Shown here piece after piece: positions 37,820-53,627 of a DNA stretch of 64,000 nucleotides; position 1 is the stretch's first letter, and each line of letters starts with the position of its first letter. The stretch spans positions 3,700,079-3,764,078 of the forward strand of contig OY848931.1 of NCBI GenBank assembly GCA_963693285.1. Reading direction: 5' to 3'. The notes under the pieces were generated by a model that was not told the DNA's origin, made no database searches, and was given only the letters and a program-made list of their open reading frames with translations. This DNA is from Xestospongia muta. Its lineage: Eukaryota > Porifera > Demospongiae > Haplosclerida > Petrosiidae. The position numbers and the translations under genes were made by a program.

Positions 37820-38539
37820 TTAAAGAGCCTGCTCTGGATGACATCGTATACATTTGACAATACCTCTTCCATAGTAGTGCTTATTACACTTAGGGCAATG
37901 AACTTCACGATAATCATTAAGGCAACGACCAAAACTAGGACATTTAGTACAATGATTATGAAACTTGCCAGTGTCAAGTTTAGGTGTCCCTGTGCACATA
38001 TTTGTCACATAAAAACCACAGCAATCCTCAGGACATCTAAGTTTGGAATTAGGTGCTCCATCTTCATAGTCGTATCCAACTTCTTCTTGTTCTAGCACAT
38101 CTCTAACTCTTGCAATGACCCTACGAGAACACTGACAACACATATCAGTAACTAAAATCTGATCTAGACCAAATTTTCCATCAGGGTCTTCCAAGGGAGG
38201 AGAGAGTTTGATAAATTCTCTGCGAATGCCTTCTTTGAGGCAAGCTGACACACAGGTAGGATCTTTTATTCCTAAAGTTTTGAGAAGCTCGTGAACTTGT
38301 TTTTGGCTACGATATCTTCTGCGTTTTTGTTTTGGTTCTGAATTATCATCTCTTGAATCAGAATTGGTTTGGGATTGAGTCTTTTGTGGACGACTTCGTT
38401 TCTTTGGTGATTGTGTAGTGTCCTGCTGCAGCTCTGTTGAAATTGTTGATGTAGGTGTACTCGACTCAAGTACCTTCGTTATTTGCGATATAAGAGACCT
38501 GTCAGTCACATGAAGTGGCTCTGTAACAGATTCTGCCAT
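37820..38539 (-). CDS. Orphan intronless Cys-rich (zinc-binding type) nuclear-like protein
   Basis: A single uninterrupted frame of 239 residues, MAESVTEPLH to CIRCHPEQAL (ATG at 38539). It is the only clearly intronless gene in the window. The N-terminal third is Ser/Thr/Gln-rich with basic clusters (SPKKRSRP, EPKQKRRRYRS) that look like nuclear localisation signals. The middle (VHELLKTLGI to DPDGKFGLDQI) may be a small helical domain. The C-terminal half has many paired cysteines and histidines: DMCCQCSRR, CPEDCCGFY, FHNHCTKCPSFGRC, VHCPKCNKHYYG and VKCIRCH. This suggests two or three zinc ribbons. I do not recognise the family. It is divergent from CEP41. Confidence 0.75.
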   Translation of the reverse strand: MAESVTEPLHVTDRSLISQITKVLESSTPTSTISTELQQDTTQSPKKRSRPQKTQSQTNSDSRDDNSEPKQKRRRYRSQKQVHELLKTLGIKDPTCVSACLKEGIRREFIKLSPPLEDPDGKFGLDQILVTDMCCQCSRRVIARVRDVLEQEEVGYDYEDGAPNSKLRCPEDCCGFYVTNMCTGTPKLDTGKFHNHCTKCPSFGRCLNDYREVHCPKCNKHYYGRGIVKCIRCHPEQAL

Positions 38540-38796
38540 CTTTCTTAAGAACTATTGACTTTGTGAGTGTCGAATCAGTGGAAGATAGAACATTGCAGCT
38601 GACCACGTGGTCAAGCATGTGCGTAGTATACGGACCAGAACTCTAATTGAAATTTAATCTCGTTGAATTTTCTACAAAAATTTTAGAATGTTTCCGTATA
38701 CTTCCGTAAATGTACTAATTAAAGGGCGCGTCTTCTATAAAAGGGCGGTGAACAACAAACAAATATCACTGACCATAGTGAGCAAAGGAATCTGCA
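38540..38796. promoter_or_regulatory. Bidirectional promoter, orphan Cys-rich gene / CEP41
   Basis: A 257 bp gap separates the divergent ATGs. It contains CCACGTGG (E-box), GTATACGGA at 38626-38634, TCCGTATAC at 38693-38701 followed by TTCCGTAAA, and GGGCGCGTC near 38725. TCCGTATAC is shared with the Cav/QARS promoter. Confidence 0.6.
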
Positions 38797-40457
38797 ATGT
38801 CTGGAAAAAGGAAACCTTTAGGGGGAAAAATTGATGTCAGTAAAATCATAAAAGTGAGCAACAATTTTATTTCTCTCTTTTAATAGCCACTTAATAAGAG
38901 AATACCAGAAAATCCTCGTTACAAACACATCAAACCAGTTGTGGATTCTGGTATGACAAGCTCTGATATTGCACTGTGTATATTGTCATATCTTCAGGTG
39001 CTAGTGTTACAAAGTACTTGGAGCATTTGGAAGAAATGCAAAGAAGTGAGTCATTTTCATTTCACATGACCAATCACATGATAATCATGTGACATATTAA
39101 TACAGATTACAAGTTCAAAAAGGACGAGATATTTCGAAGAATAAAAGTGTCGACATTTGCACAACTTGTATGTTAAAAATCTACTTTTAGTTACCTTTAA
39201 AATAGGAAATTCCAATTGTTTTATTGTTTGGTAAACTGTCTTGGTAACACATACTTTGATGTGGTTCTTGTAGGTACTACAAGTAGCTAGTGTTTCTATG
39301 GAGGAGGAGGAAGAAGAACATACCCCTTTACCCACACTGGAATCACCACTTTACACACCATCTTCTCCTCCCTCTCTCTCTCCTTATCCTTCTCCACCTC
39401 CATCAGCCAGATCAACTTTATTAGAGTAAGAATACTTACATACTATTAATAAAATAATTATAAATAATTTTAGTTTAGTATCTGGTGTTGGAGAAATGGA
39501 CATTAGTCAGACGAGCACATCCCCTTCTCACACCCTCACTCCCTCACCGACACATTCCTCACCAGAAAAGACTTTAACAGATTGTCCTTACTTACTCCTT
39601 GATGTACGTGATCCAGAAGATTATAGGAAATGTCACATTATTACAGGTAATGAGGTTTGTGTTAGTGATATTTAAATTTATTTGTTTCTATTTAGCTAAG
39701 AACTATCCTGCACATATGCTATCCAGATCATGTAATCCTTTCACAAGAGAAATGCTTCATTATGTATCCTGAAACTTAAATGAGACACAGTCTCATTCCT
39801 GTGGTATGGGATTGAGTCTTCATTAGTTGTAGTTTGAATGTTTCCTTAACATCTTATGCTCTCCTCTGACAGAAAACAAAACCAAATTGTATAATTGTAT
39901 TATATGATGAAAATGAGTCTATAGCTCCTGAGGTAGCTACTAAAATGGTGCAAAGAGATTTTGATAATATTTTCATGTTATCTGGTGGTAAGAACGTAGT
40001 AACTTGTACTACAATAACCACTGTTTTTATCTAGGAATGAAGGTCCTTTATCGTACATTTCCTAATGGTTTTCTTACGGGGATAGTTCCCTTGTCTTGTT
40101 TTCCTTCTCCTCCTGCCTCAGTGTCTGGTCGTAAGAAACCATCCTCTCAACATCTCAAAGAGAAACATGGACTACACACAGTGGGAGAAGTTCTGAAAGA
40201 GTCCTTTACACATGAAGGTAGAGTGTTCACTTAACATGAAAACATAGTGGATTGTTTCATTAGATTTATTATCAATACAAAGAAAGTTGGATGATGTTTT
40301 ATTGAACAGTAAGTAATTTTGATATTATAATTTTGTATTAATTTTTAAATAAGGTTCTAGTTCTCGAGCTAGTAGTCGGTCTTCTACGAACTCTAGGTTA
40401 TCATCCGTTACAAGAACTAGTCGTACTGATACACCCAGTATTAAACCGTGGAAATAG
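38797..40457 (+). CDS. CEP41: CEP41 (centrosomal/ciliary protein with rhodanese domain)
   Basis: A centrosome and cilium base protein; in vertebrates it is needed for axonemal tubulin glutamylation. The ATG at 38797 gives MSGKRKPLGG, then the CEP41 N-terminal block KRIPENPRYKHIK, TKYLEHLEEMQ and KKDEIFRRIKVSTFAQL. A Ser/Pro-rich linker (39330-39560) follows. The rhodanese domain reads DCPYLLLDVRDPEDYRKCHI, then IIVLYDENESIAPEVA and FMLSGGMKVLYRTFPNG. The cysteine normally needed for sulfurtransfer is not evident in the active-site loop, where YDENE is seen, as in CEP41 homologues. The C-terminus ends KPWK (TAG at 40455-40457), as in vertebrate CEP41. Confidence 0.94.
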
Positions 40458-40622
40458 CTATATAACTATTTGCATTATTAAAATATTTTAAAGATAGTTC
40501 ATTACTCTCTAGTTTAGTAAACAAAAATCAATAATTTATAATCAAAATCATAAGGTTACAACCTGATCAGGTGACTGTTATTACAGGTGGTTTCTCCCTT
40601 AATCAGCATCTTCATTAGCAAA

Positions 40623-42071
40623 ATGGCTGTTGACCCTTGTTCTTTGTCCAATCCTCATGAAGTGGTTGTCAATCACTGGAGTATCTCTGCTAGTCCAGAC
40701 TTCTCTACAAAAACAATTACAGCAACTCTCACTGCCCGTGTAACAGTGCTGGCAGAGAATGCCACAACTTTGGTAAGTTTAAAATAATAGAATATTGACA
40801 ATTTCTGATTGAGACAGAAAAAATTATTTCACATTTTTTCTCCTGTATTGACAGGTTCTTGATACACGTGATCTCACAATTAACTCTGTCAAGGATGTAA
40901 CATCAGATCAACTATTGTCTTTTAAACTACAAGAAGTGTACAAGCCATGTCCTTCATTTGGATCAGCACTGGTCATTAACCTGCCACAAACAGCATTGAT
41001 CAAGTACTAGTATTTAAAAGTGGTATTGTTTTTTTGAGTTTAAATTTGTAGAGGATCAACTGCAACTATTGCCATTGAATATCAAACTTCTCCACAAAGC
41101 ACTGCTGTTCAATGGTTGGAACCTGCCCAAACTGCAGGAAAGGAACACCCCTATTTGTTCACTCAGTGTCAGGTTGATCTATTTATTGAATTATCTATCC
41201 ATTTATCCACACAATCAACTGTCCGTTCATCCAATAGACATTATTAATGATATTATTTTTCAGGCTATACACGCACGGAGTCTTCTCCCTTGTCAAGATA
41301 CTCCATCAGTTAAGACCACATACTCAGCTAAGGTATGTATCTATTAAGAGAGATGACATCATTATTGTTATGATAGATAAAAGTGCCTAAAATGCTTACT
41401 GCATTAATGAGTGCTACAAGACAAGGGGATAGTGTAGTAGAGAGTGAACCTGAATTTAAAGTATACAATTTTGAACAAAAAGTATGTTGACAAACACACA
41501 CTATTAAACCAATGTGAGTTTTTATTGAATCCTTTTAGGTACCTATGCCATCCTATTTAGTAGCTTTGGTAGTTGGAGCACTAGAATCAAGGTAGTGGGT
41601 GGGTCACATAACATAACTGATTTGTTGTAAAATTAATTTGTTTATTTATTGTGTTTTTTTCTTATGATCCTATGAAGTTGCTGTATTTTCTGATTTTGTT
41701 TTAGGAAAATAGGTCCACGTACTCATGTCTGGAGTGAAAAAGAGGTCGTTGACAAAGCTGCAGCTGAATTTTCACAGGTAACATATCATCATTTAAAGAG
41801 ATAGATATGACTGCTCTGTTTTCTCAGACTGAAGACATGTTACAAGCTGCTGAAGCTATTGTAGGTCCTTATCTGTGGGGTGTTTATGATCTGCTGGTCC
41901 TACCCCCGTCCTTTCCTTATGGAGGAATGGAGAACCCTTGTTTGACCTTTGTGACTCCTACATTATTGGTACTCGTATATTAATAATTGGATATAATTAT
42001 TATTTTTATTATAGGCTGGAGATAAATCTTTAGCAAATGTAAGACTGAAGTGTTTGTTGTCTGTTTATATC

Positions 42072-42102
<31 letters not shown>

Positions 42103-42202
42103 ATCATTCTTTACACTAGGTTATAGCTCATGAAATATCTCATAGTTGGACGGGTAATCTTGTCACTAATAGAAACTGGGAACATTTTTGGTACATATTC
42201 CA

Positions 42203-42239
<37 letters not shown>

Positions 42240-43764
42240 TTAATATACTAATAATACAGGTTGAATGAAGGGATCACTCGATATGTGGAAAGTTTGATTG
42301 TTGCAGCTGTATGGGGAGAAAAGGAGCGACATCTACAAGCAATGCGTAAGGATATGTGACCTGATTTGCAAAAAGTGTGACCACTTGTGTCAAACATTTG
42401 TGACCTGATTTGTGAAAAAACCAACTGTTAAAACATTTAAAAAACAGTTTTGTATACATACAGTTGCTATATATGTATAACCATTCTATATGTATGCAAA
42501 ACTTTTGTTTGATATGTTTTAACAGTGTTTTTTTCATATTTTGACAGAAGTCGTCCCTTTTTGCAAATCCAGTCACATATATTTAAATTGATAAATTTTT
42601 ATTTCCTATAGTTGGTTGGAAAAGCCTTCAAGACTCAGTAAGTGCTAACTCATTTCAAGCGAAATCATTTTCATTGTTTCTAGATTGAGAAATTTGGTCC
42701 CTCAAATCCTTTAACTGCACTAATTCCACCTCTACATAATATTGACCCAGATGATGCTTTCTCTGCAGTGCCTTACGAGAAAGGGTTTTCACTTCTTTAT
42801 CATTTGGAAACTCTTGTTGGTCTTGATAGTAAGTTTGTGTTATCCGAGATTATAAGAGTGCTCATATTTTAGAGATGAAGTCGTATTTGTTTGCCCATGT
42901 TGAACACTTTAAATACAAAACTATTACAACTGATGAATGGAAAATGTTTTTCCTGCAACATTTTCAGCAGGAGGCAAGCTAAACCATCTGTTCATCCATC
43001 TACTTGGTATTATTCCAAACATCTCTTTATCCAGAGTGATGATGGTCTGTTCGATTCAATTGATTGGGAGGTGTGGTTTCATTCACCTGGAATGCCACCT
43101 GTTGTACCACAGTATGTACAATACACTTGTAAACTATTAAAACGTACATTGATGCATTCATGCATTCATAGGCTCGACACAACAGTAAGTGATGTGTGTA
43201 CAGCTCTTGCAGATAAATGGACAAAGGACGAGGAAGAGATCTTCTCTCCCAATGACCTCAGTGAGTTATCTTCAACTCAAATTCAAGAGTTTCTGAACCA
43301 GTTATTGAATAAAGTAACTAAATTTATTATTGATAAAAATAATGTTTGTTGCATAGCAACCTCTTTCTGTTCAAGTTTTAAGTCGTATGCAGAAGATTTA
43401 TAAAATGAACGAAAGAACTAATTCTGAAATTAAATTCAGGTATTAAAATATTTATAGATAGGAGAGAGAGGTCTTATTTTAAAACAGGTGGTTGAGGTTG
43501 TGCCTCAAAGGAGGTTGGACTGATGTATTTCCTCTAGTAGTTGCATTTCTATTGGAACAAGGAAGAATGAAGTTTGTACGACCACTTTATCGGTCAGTAA
43601 AGTAATGATAAGTCATTGGTGTATCTTTCTCTCACACACACAGAGAGTTGTACAAATGTTCTGGAGGAGGACAAGTGTTAGCTGTGGAAACGTTCACTGC
43701 TAATCGTGCAATTTATCACAACATCACTTCAAATTTGGTTGCTAAAGATCTGAATATTGTCTAA
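40623..43764 (+). CDS. LTA4H: Leukotriene A4 hydrolase / aminopeptidase (M1 family)
   Basis: A bifunctional cytosolic zinc enzyme. The start at 40623 gives [13 protein letters not shown], with the N-terminal saddle domain FLFTQCQ-like [19 protein letters not shown]. The catalytic domain has [13 protein letters not shown] (aminopeptidase substrate site) and [25 protein letters not shown], the HExxH-18-E zinc motif, near 42120-42270. [16 protein letters not shown] keeps the Asp and the catalytic Tyr of LTA4H. The C-terminal domain has FRWLRLC and [11 protein letters not shown], retaining Arg and Lys that bind the substrate carboxylate. It ends AKDLNIV, TAA at 43762-43764. EQGRMKF and the spacing favour LTA4H over aminopeptidase B. 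Confidence 0.93.
42061..42099 (+). repeat. (CTGT)n microsatellite in an LTA4H intron
   Basis: About nine CTGT units. A separate GTT repeat at 42207-42233 lies in the next intron. Confidence 0.8.
42353..42580 (+). mobile_element. Fold-back MITE, copy A, in an LTA4H intron
   Basis: Ends are TATGTGACCTGATTTGCAAA and the imperfect inverse TTTGCAAATCCAGTCACATA. Sub-terminal inverted repeats include GTTAAAACAT/ATGTTTTAACAG. It has no coding capacity. The end structure (TA followed by TGTGAC...GTCACA followed by TA) fits a TA target duplication as in Tc1/mariner-derived MITEs. It starts 8 bp after the donor GTAAGG. Confidence 0.85.
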
Positions 43765-44571
43765 ATCGATTGCTGTCTATAACTGAGTCTATCATGTAAT
43801 GTAGTTTAGTTGTACTAGTCCTCTTATAATGATTTATTTTCTTAGTATTTTATCATGAGGACACAGTGCAACAGAAACATTTTATAATAATTAGTTTTAA
43901 AATAAATTTTCACTACAATAACGCAATATGTGACCAGATTTGCGAAAAGGGACCACTTCCGTCAAAACATTTGTGACCTGATTTGTGAAAAAAAAACACT
44001 GTTAAAAAATTAAAAAGCAGTTTTGCATACGTATAGAATAGTTATGCATGTATAGCAACTGTATGTATACAGAACTGTTTTTTTTGATATGTTTTAACAG
44101 TTGATTTTTTCACAAATCAGGTCACGTGTTTTGACAGGAGTGGTCCCTTTTTGCAAATCAGGTCACATATTTGATCACACTTAGTTGCACATGTTGAGCA
44201 TGTGATGAGAAGACAATACAAATAAAAAGAGGTTGGACTGTAGACTGAAGGAGTTGAAATCAGTAATGTGGTAGAAACTATGGTTGAAGAGCCCTCTCTT
44301 GTAGTCTCTCTCTTTCTCTCTCTGTGATGAAGTCTCTGAATCCAATCACTAACAATGAGTTGAATAGTTTTTCTTCACTAAAACAATGAAATCAGATCTT
44401 AAGCTGATTCATTGGATATCAAATTACTATTTGTAAGTGTAGTACATCATTGATATGCTATATATGGTATAAATGTAAAAAAGTTGTGATGATATATCAG
44501 ATCACAACAAGAACTTAAAAATTTATTGTTACTGATAAATAACAAAATCATGTTTGAAGTAATCTTGTATA
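43765..44571. other. Intergenic region, LTA4H / PFKFB (tail to tail)
   Basis: About 800 bp between convergent stops. It contains MITE copy B (43927-44169) and otherwise AT-rich sequence with a short CT run near 44302-44323. No gene is supported. Confidence 0.7.
43927..44169 (-). mobile_element. Fold-back MITE, copy B, downstream of LTA4H
   Basis: The same family as 42353-42580 but inverted. Its centre (GCATACGTATAGAATAGTTA) is the reverse complement of copy A's centre (with substitutions). Ends are TATGTGACCAGATTTGCGAA and TTGCAAATCAGGTCACATAT. Both copies show long imperfect arm pairing and could fold into hairpins. Confidence 0.87.
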
Positions 44572-47369
<2,798 letters not shown>

Positions 47370-49022
47370 CGCCAACAACCCTAAATTGGCAGGGCCGTCT
47401 TCTTACGCGTTTGGAACCACACCCACACAATTGTGTAAGTTGTCGTAGCAACTTTTGTCCTACTGAAAATTTCTCCATTATCTGTTTTTTTATCCCATGG
47501 GATAAAATTTATCAAGCAATTTTTATCCTAGGACAAGAAATATCAGAAATTTTTTTCTACCAACAAAATTATACCACTCTCCAGAATATACTCATCATAT
47601 TTAGACAATCCATCCAGCCATTTCTAAGTGTACACAAAGTAGATTGAAGACCCTCTAAATATACAATATCATCTGTGAAAGTTGGTAATCCAGATGTTTG
47701 TTTCTCTCATTGCTTAGTCCTTAATTTATAAGATAGTCCCATAGTTAAGACATTGATTTTTGAAGGAAGATCTGTTTAAATCAGAGAAACATAATGTTGT
47801 TATACTTCATACGTTGTTATTTAGTTTTAACAGGTTCAGAGCCCAGAACTAATAAGAGAGTTAACACAGGCAATTTACCTGCTTATCTTTCCTCGATAAA
47901 TAAAATAATTCACCATGATTTACAACAAACTTCTCTGCCTTTTTCTTATTTGTCTTTTCTAGCAGTGTATTCTTCTAAATATCTTTTTTTTTCACAATAT
48001 ACAGATAAACTTCATCTAGTAGGTAAATATCATCTCTCCCTGCCTTTGTCATTCTTCTTAGCTCCCATTTCAAAAAGTAACAAGTTACTGAAGTCAACAA
48101 TTTTTTTGACATTTTCCTGCATTTTTGAGTTAGTACAAGTATTGTTTATTGTTACTTAATTTATAGGCACCACAAAGAAAGAAACAATCTCATAAGTAAT
48201 ATACTAAATTCTTTTTAGCCACACAGTTAATTGTCTCTGTTTGAAAAAAGCTATTACTTTCAGAATGGTTCAAAAAGAACATGTTCTAAATGTAACTAAT
48301 TTTAATGGATCCTTTGGGACCATGTCTGTCCCACATGATCCTGTACATGTACCCATTTTAGCCAAACAAGTACATGCATTATCAACAGTACGTATTCTGG
48401 AAAGGGAGATGTCACGTCCATCCGTCCATCTATCCATTCATCCATCAATCCATCCATCATCATAATCAAGTGAAATCCTTTGTTCTTTGTGTGGCGTTAA
48501 GAAACGCCGAAAAAAAGAGGAAAATCAGAAAAGAAACAGAGAATAATGACAATGATAGAAGCAGAGGAAACACAGATGAGATATGAGAGAGTACGAAAGA
48601 ATAAAAGGAAATTAAAAAAGAACAGAAGTAGTCAAAACAGAATAAAGAAAATTAAAGAAAGAAAAGATGATGTATAGCAGACAACAGTTAAGAGAAGAAG
48701 AATGGAGTATAGAAAAGAACTAAAATAAAGAAAATTAATAGAAAAGAATAGATTGATGGCCAGAAAAGAAGAGAATACAAACAAAACAACAAACACAAAC
48801 ATTTGAGCACCCAACAATAAAAAAACATTTAATCATATGACATATAACATGAAATGTGAAATGAATATACATTAAAAGAATGGATACATACAGTACAAGA
48901 ATGGACACATACAAAGTGAACAGATACACAGATATGGTAATGTGTTGGTAACTTTATAGATTTTTAAGTGATACAAATAGTGTCCAGCAGATGAAGGAGT
49001 ATAAAAATGATACTTATGGTTG
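47370..49022. other. 1.65-kb gene-free region between PFKFB and DCP1
   Basis: One of the longest gaps without a recognisable gene. It contains AT-rich sequence, an (ATCC)n run at about 48418-48462 and a purine-rich stretch at about 48500-48800 (AGAAAAGAA-like, strongly A/G on the plus strand). Open frames of 121 residues (47794-48159) and shorter show no domain, codon pattern or splice structure that I can support. It should include the PFKFB promoter and the DCP1 3' end. Confidence 0.55.
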
Positions 49023-51393
49023 CTATGACAACCGAGTAATACTTTTGATATATGCGTCATGAAGTGTGTTAATGAAACCAGGGTCATTCTATAATAGATC
49101 AACATATAGATAAATGGATAGATGGAAGAGTGAATGAATGAGCTAGACAAACTAATGGATGCATGGATGAAGGAATGGACAAATAAATGAATGATGAAAT
49201 ACCTTGATCAAATATAACAAGGCTTGTTGCAATTGTTGCTTAGTTAGCCCAATATTTGATGGTGACTCCTCCCCCTCTTCCTCTTTAATTAAATCTACTT
49301 TAGTATTAGCGGGCTCAGATAAACTTTTCTGAGGAGCTGAAGAGAATTGCATTGGTGATATTAGTCCACCTTTACTTGAGGTAGATATAACAGGTACAGG
49401 GGATGTTCTTACTGGCCGGTCTACATTGGGTTTGGGAGGAGTTTCAAAATGTGCAAGACTAGTTATAACTGTTGTGTTACTTTTTGTAGACACAGTTGTT
49501 TCTGGGGTGTGGTTATGGGTGGAGTTGGAGATGGGCGGGGCTCTCATACCCGGTGAATGTACAAGAGAGGGAATAGAAGGAAACTTTGGAGCATGTGGAA
49601 TGTGTGTACTTGGAATGGGAATGGGGCCAGAGCTAGTAGTATGAGAATGAGGAGTAGGTGGCTGTACAGACAATTGAATTTGATTAGTTGGCAAGGGTTG
49701 TAATACTAATTGGTTTGGAGCTATCTGTCCATTAGGAGCAATATTTTCACCAGAGGAATTAGAAGAGAAGACAGAGGGTTGAAGAAGAAAAGGACTTGTC
49801 ATGTTTGGTGCCACACTTGAGGTGAGAGGAAAAGGGTGACCTTTGTTATCAATAGGACTAGGTACTTCACTCTTCATTTGGTGTTCGATATCTTCTAAAG
49901 ACAGTACTTGTAATGGTAGTGTCTCAGACGGCACTTGAGATGAAGTTGATGTAGAGGCTCGTGCAAATAAAGTTTGTAGTACCTGACTAGATGATGATAC
50001 AGGTACTGGAGGGTTCTCGGTGAAAAGTTTCCGAACTAACTGAGGAGAAGAGGAGTATGATCTTTCAGGTAGTGCTTGATCTGGTCCCCGTGTGATTACA
50101 GGACTATAGAGACCACTTCCAGTTTTAGGACTGGTTGCTCTTTTGTGAGCGTGGTTTTTTGAGACAACTGGCTGTGGAGATCGTTTACCTCCTCTTGACC
50201 TGTGACCATTAGGTATCATAGAAGGTGAGGGACTCCCTCTTTTGTTAACTGGTTCAGACACTCTGCGCGAAGTGCCACTTCTTCCTTTTTTAGCATGGTC
50301 CTTTCTCTGTTGGTAAGAGAGAGTGGGTTCAGATTGTCCCTCTTGACTGCTACTACTGTTAGTGTCACTTAAAGTGGGAGAAGGAGTAGGACGTGGGACA
50401 CTCCCACTTGTATCAGTGTCTTCATGGAACAATGTACCATTTTGACAGATACTAAACAATAGAGTATTTAATTAGAGTTCAAAGTTCAAATGTCTACCTT
50501 AGCAGCTGGTGTCCTACTTTTTCACAAATAGTTTCATCAGTGAAATTCAAACCATACACTTTATCATCTGAAATATGTGAGAATCTATCAATCCATCCAT
50601 TTGTCCATCCATCCATCCATCAATCTATCTGTCCATTCATCCATCCATCAATCTATCTGTCCATTCATCCATCCATCAATCTATCTGTCCATCCACCTAT
50701 CCATTTGTCTGTTTACTTCTATCTATCCGTCCATTTTGCATATTTATCAAATTGTCCATTGTTTTATTGTGTGGTTGTCTATTCATTCATTCAACTCATT
50801 CATAAACTTACCTTGTCGTAATAGGACAAATGGAGATTGAGTGTGTACAACTATTTTTTCATTAAGACCAAGAACCAAGTTATCACTACTGAGTTGGTTG
50901 AGAACAAGAAGAGAATAAGTAGGTAATGAATGACGAGAATATACAAATAATGTCCCTTCAATAGAAGTTCTTTCCTACAGAGAGAGAGAGGGGGAAAGGC
51001 AGCTAAATTTATATCAGTATATCTCATATTATTGTTAGATTAGTGGATAACAAACTATTGTGCAATACCATTACTATAATTCTGGGAAAGTTGCTATGTC
51101 AGCAGATTGCTGCAATATCATTACTATGGTTATCATAACAAACTTACCCAAGTCTCAGAGCTTTCCAAATACTCATATACGACCATTTTAGGTGTTGTTA
51201 ACAACAGTTTCTTAACCTGATTATCAATTCTTTGTATGGTTTTAAAATTGATGTTTTTTTCACTTGAAGACGAGATGCTACCAACACGAGGTGTTAAATT
51301 AGAGCGACCTCGCATAGTTGTGTTTCTTTCATGAGGACTGGTTTGACCTTTTTGGCTAGTGTGACCAGATTTGAGTCCATAAGTAGACGACAT
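49023..51393 (-). CDS. DCP1: mRNA-decapping enzyme subunit DCP1
   Basis: An activator of the DCP2 decapping enzyme, in cytoplasmic P-bodies. The ATG at 51393 gives MSSTYGLKSG, an unusually long Ser/Arg-rich leader. The EVH1/DCP1 domain follows: VVYEYLESSETWERTSIEG, GTLFVYSRHSLPTYSLLVL and FVLLRQDDKVYGLNF. A long, poorly conserved Ser/Pro-rich region (50440-49260) follows, then the C-terminal trimerisation helix GLTKQQLQQALLYLIK. It is spliced over 49091-49200 to NDPGFINTLHDAYIKSITRLS (stop TAG at 49023-49025). That last piece matches the DCP1A/B end (LIQ-D..F...LH.AYL). It is divergent from SNIP1. Confidence 0.9.
50584..50700. repeat. Minisatellite in a DCP1 intron (28-bp units of ATCC/ATCT type)
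   Basis: Tandem copies of about 28 bp (CATCCATCCATCAATCTATC followed by TGTCCATT), then degenerate ATCC/TCCATT sequence. Confidence 0.85.
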
Positions 51394-51798
51394 GTTTTAG
51401 TATCAATAGAGAAAAATAAATTACCAGTGACAAATATTAATATTGTTATTTATAGTCTAAGAAGTATGACAGGAACATTTACATTAAAGCTGGGTTGATT
51501 TTGATTTCACACCAACTACTAAGACAGGGTACTCTAGCTACTACGTAAGTAAGTGAAGGACGAACAAGACAGCGTTAATTAATGAAAACGATTCTAGAGT
51601 TTTCTTTTCACTTCAAAGCGTTACTGAGATTTTCTTTGCCTTTCTATTTCAGATACTCTTCTCAGCTTCAGAGAGCAGCGATAATGCTGACTGGATCCCT
51701 TTACTGTTCTCTCGAGTCAGCCATTTTGCTGTTTACTTGAAAACGATATCATTTCAAAATTACGTTTGTTAAATAGAAAGTAGAATAGGTCTACCAAA
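51394..51798. promoter_or_regulatory. Bidirectional promoter region, DCP1 / SNIP1
   Basis: 405 bp between divergent ATGs, with no coding signal. Upstream of SNIP1 it contains AAAATGGC at the start codon. No distinctive motif is shared with the other divergent promoters. Confidence 0.45.
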
Positions 51799-53433
<1,635 letters not shown>

Positions 53434-53627
53434 TAGCGATATGAGCAGCTTAATTTATCATTATTTTTTCTTTATCTCACCTTATCATATACAATCATTT
53501 TCAAATGGTACTCATCTTAGTCCACCAGAGCCAGCCAGATGTTTTCTCTGCAATGCTAAGTCATCTCAATCTTGTGTCATTTTGATTTAATGATTAGGGG
53601 CCTTCATTAGAACTCCCTTTAGAAAAA

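Noticed and set aside
47794..48159. 121-residue open frame in the PFKFB/DCP1 gap
   Set aside because: It is AT-driven, has no domain, no signal for splicing and no resemblance to a known family.
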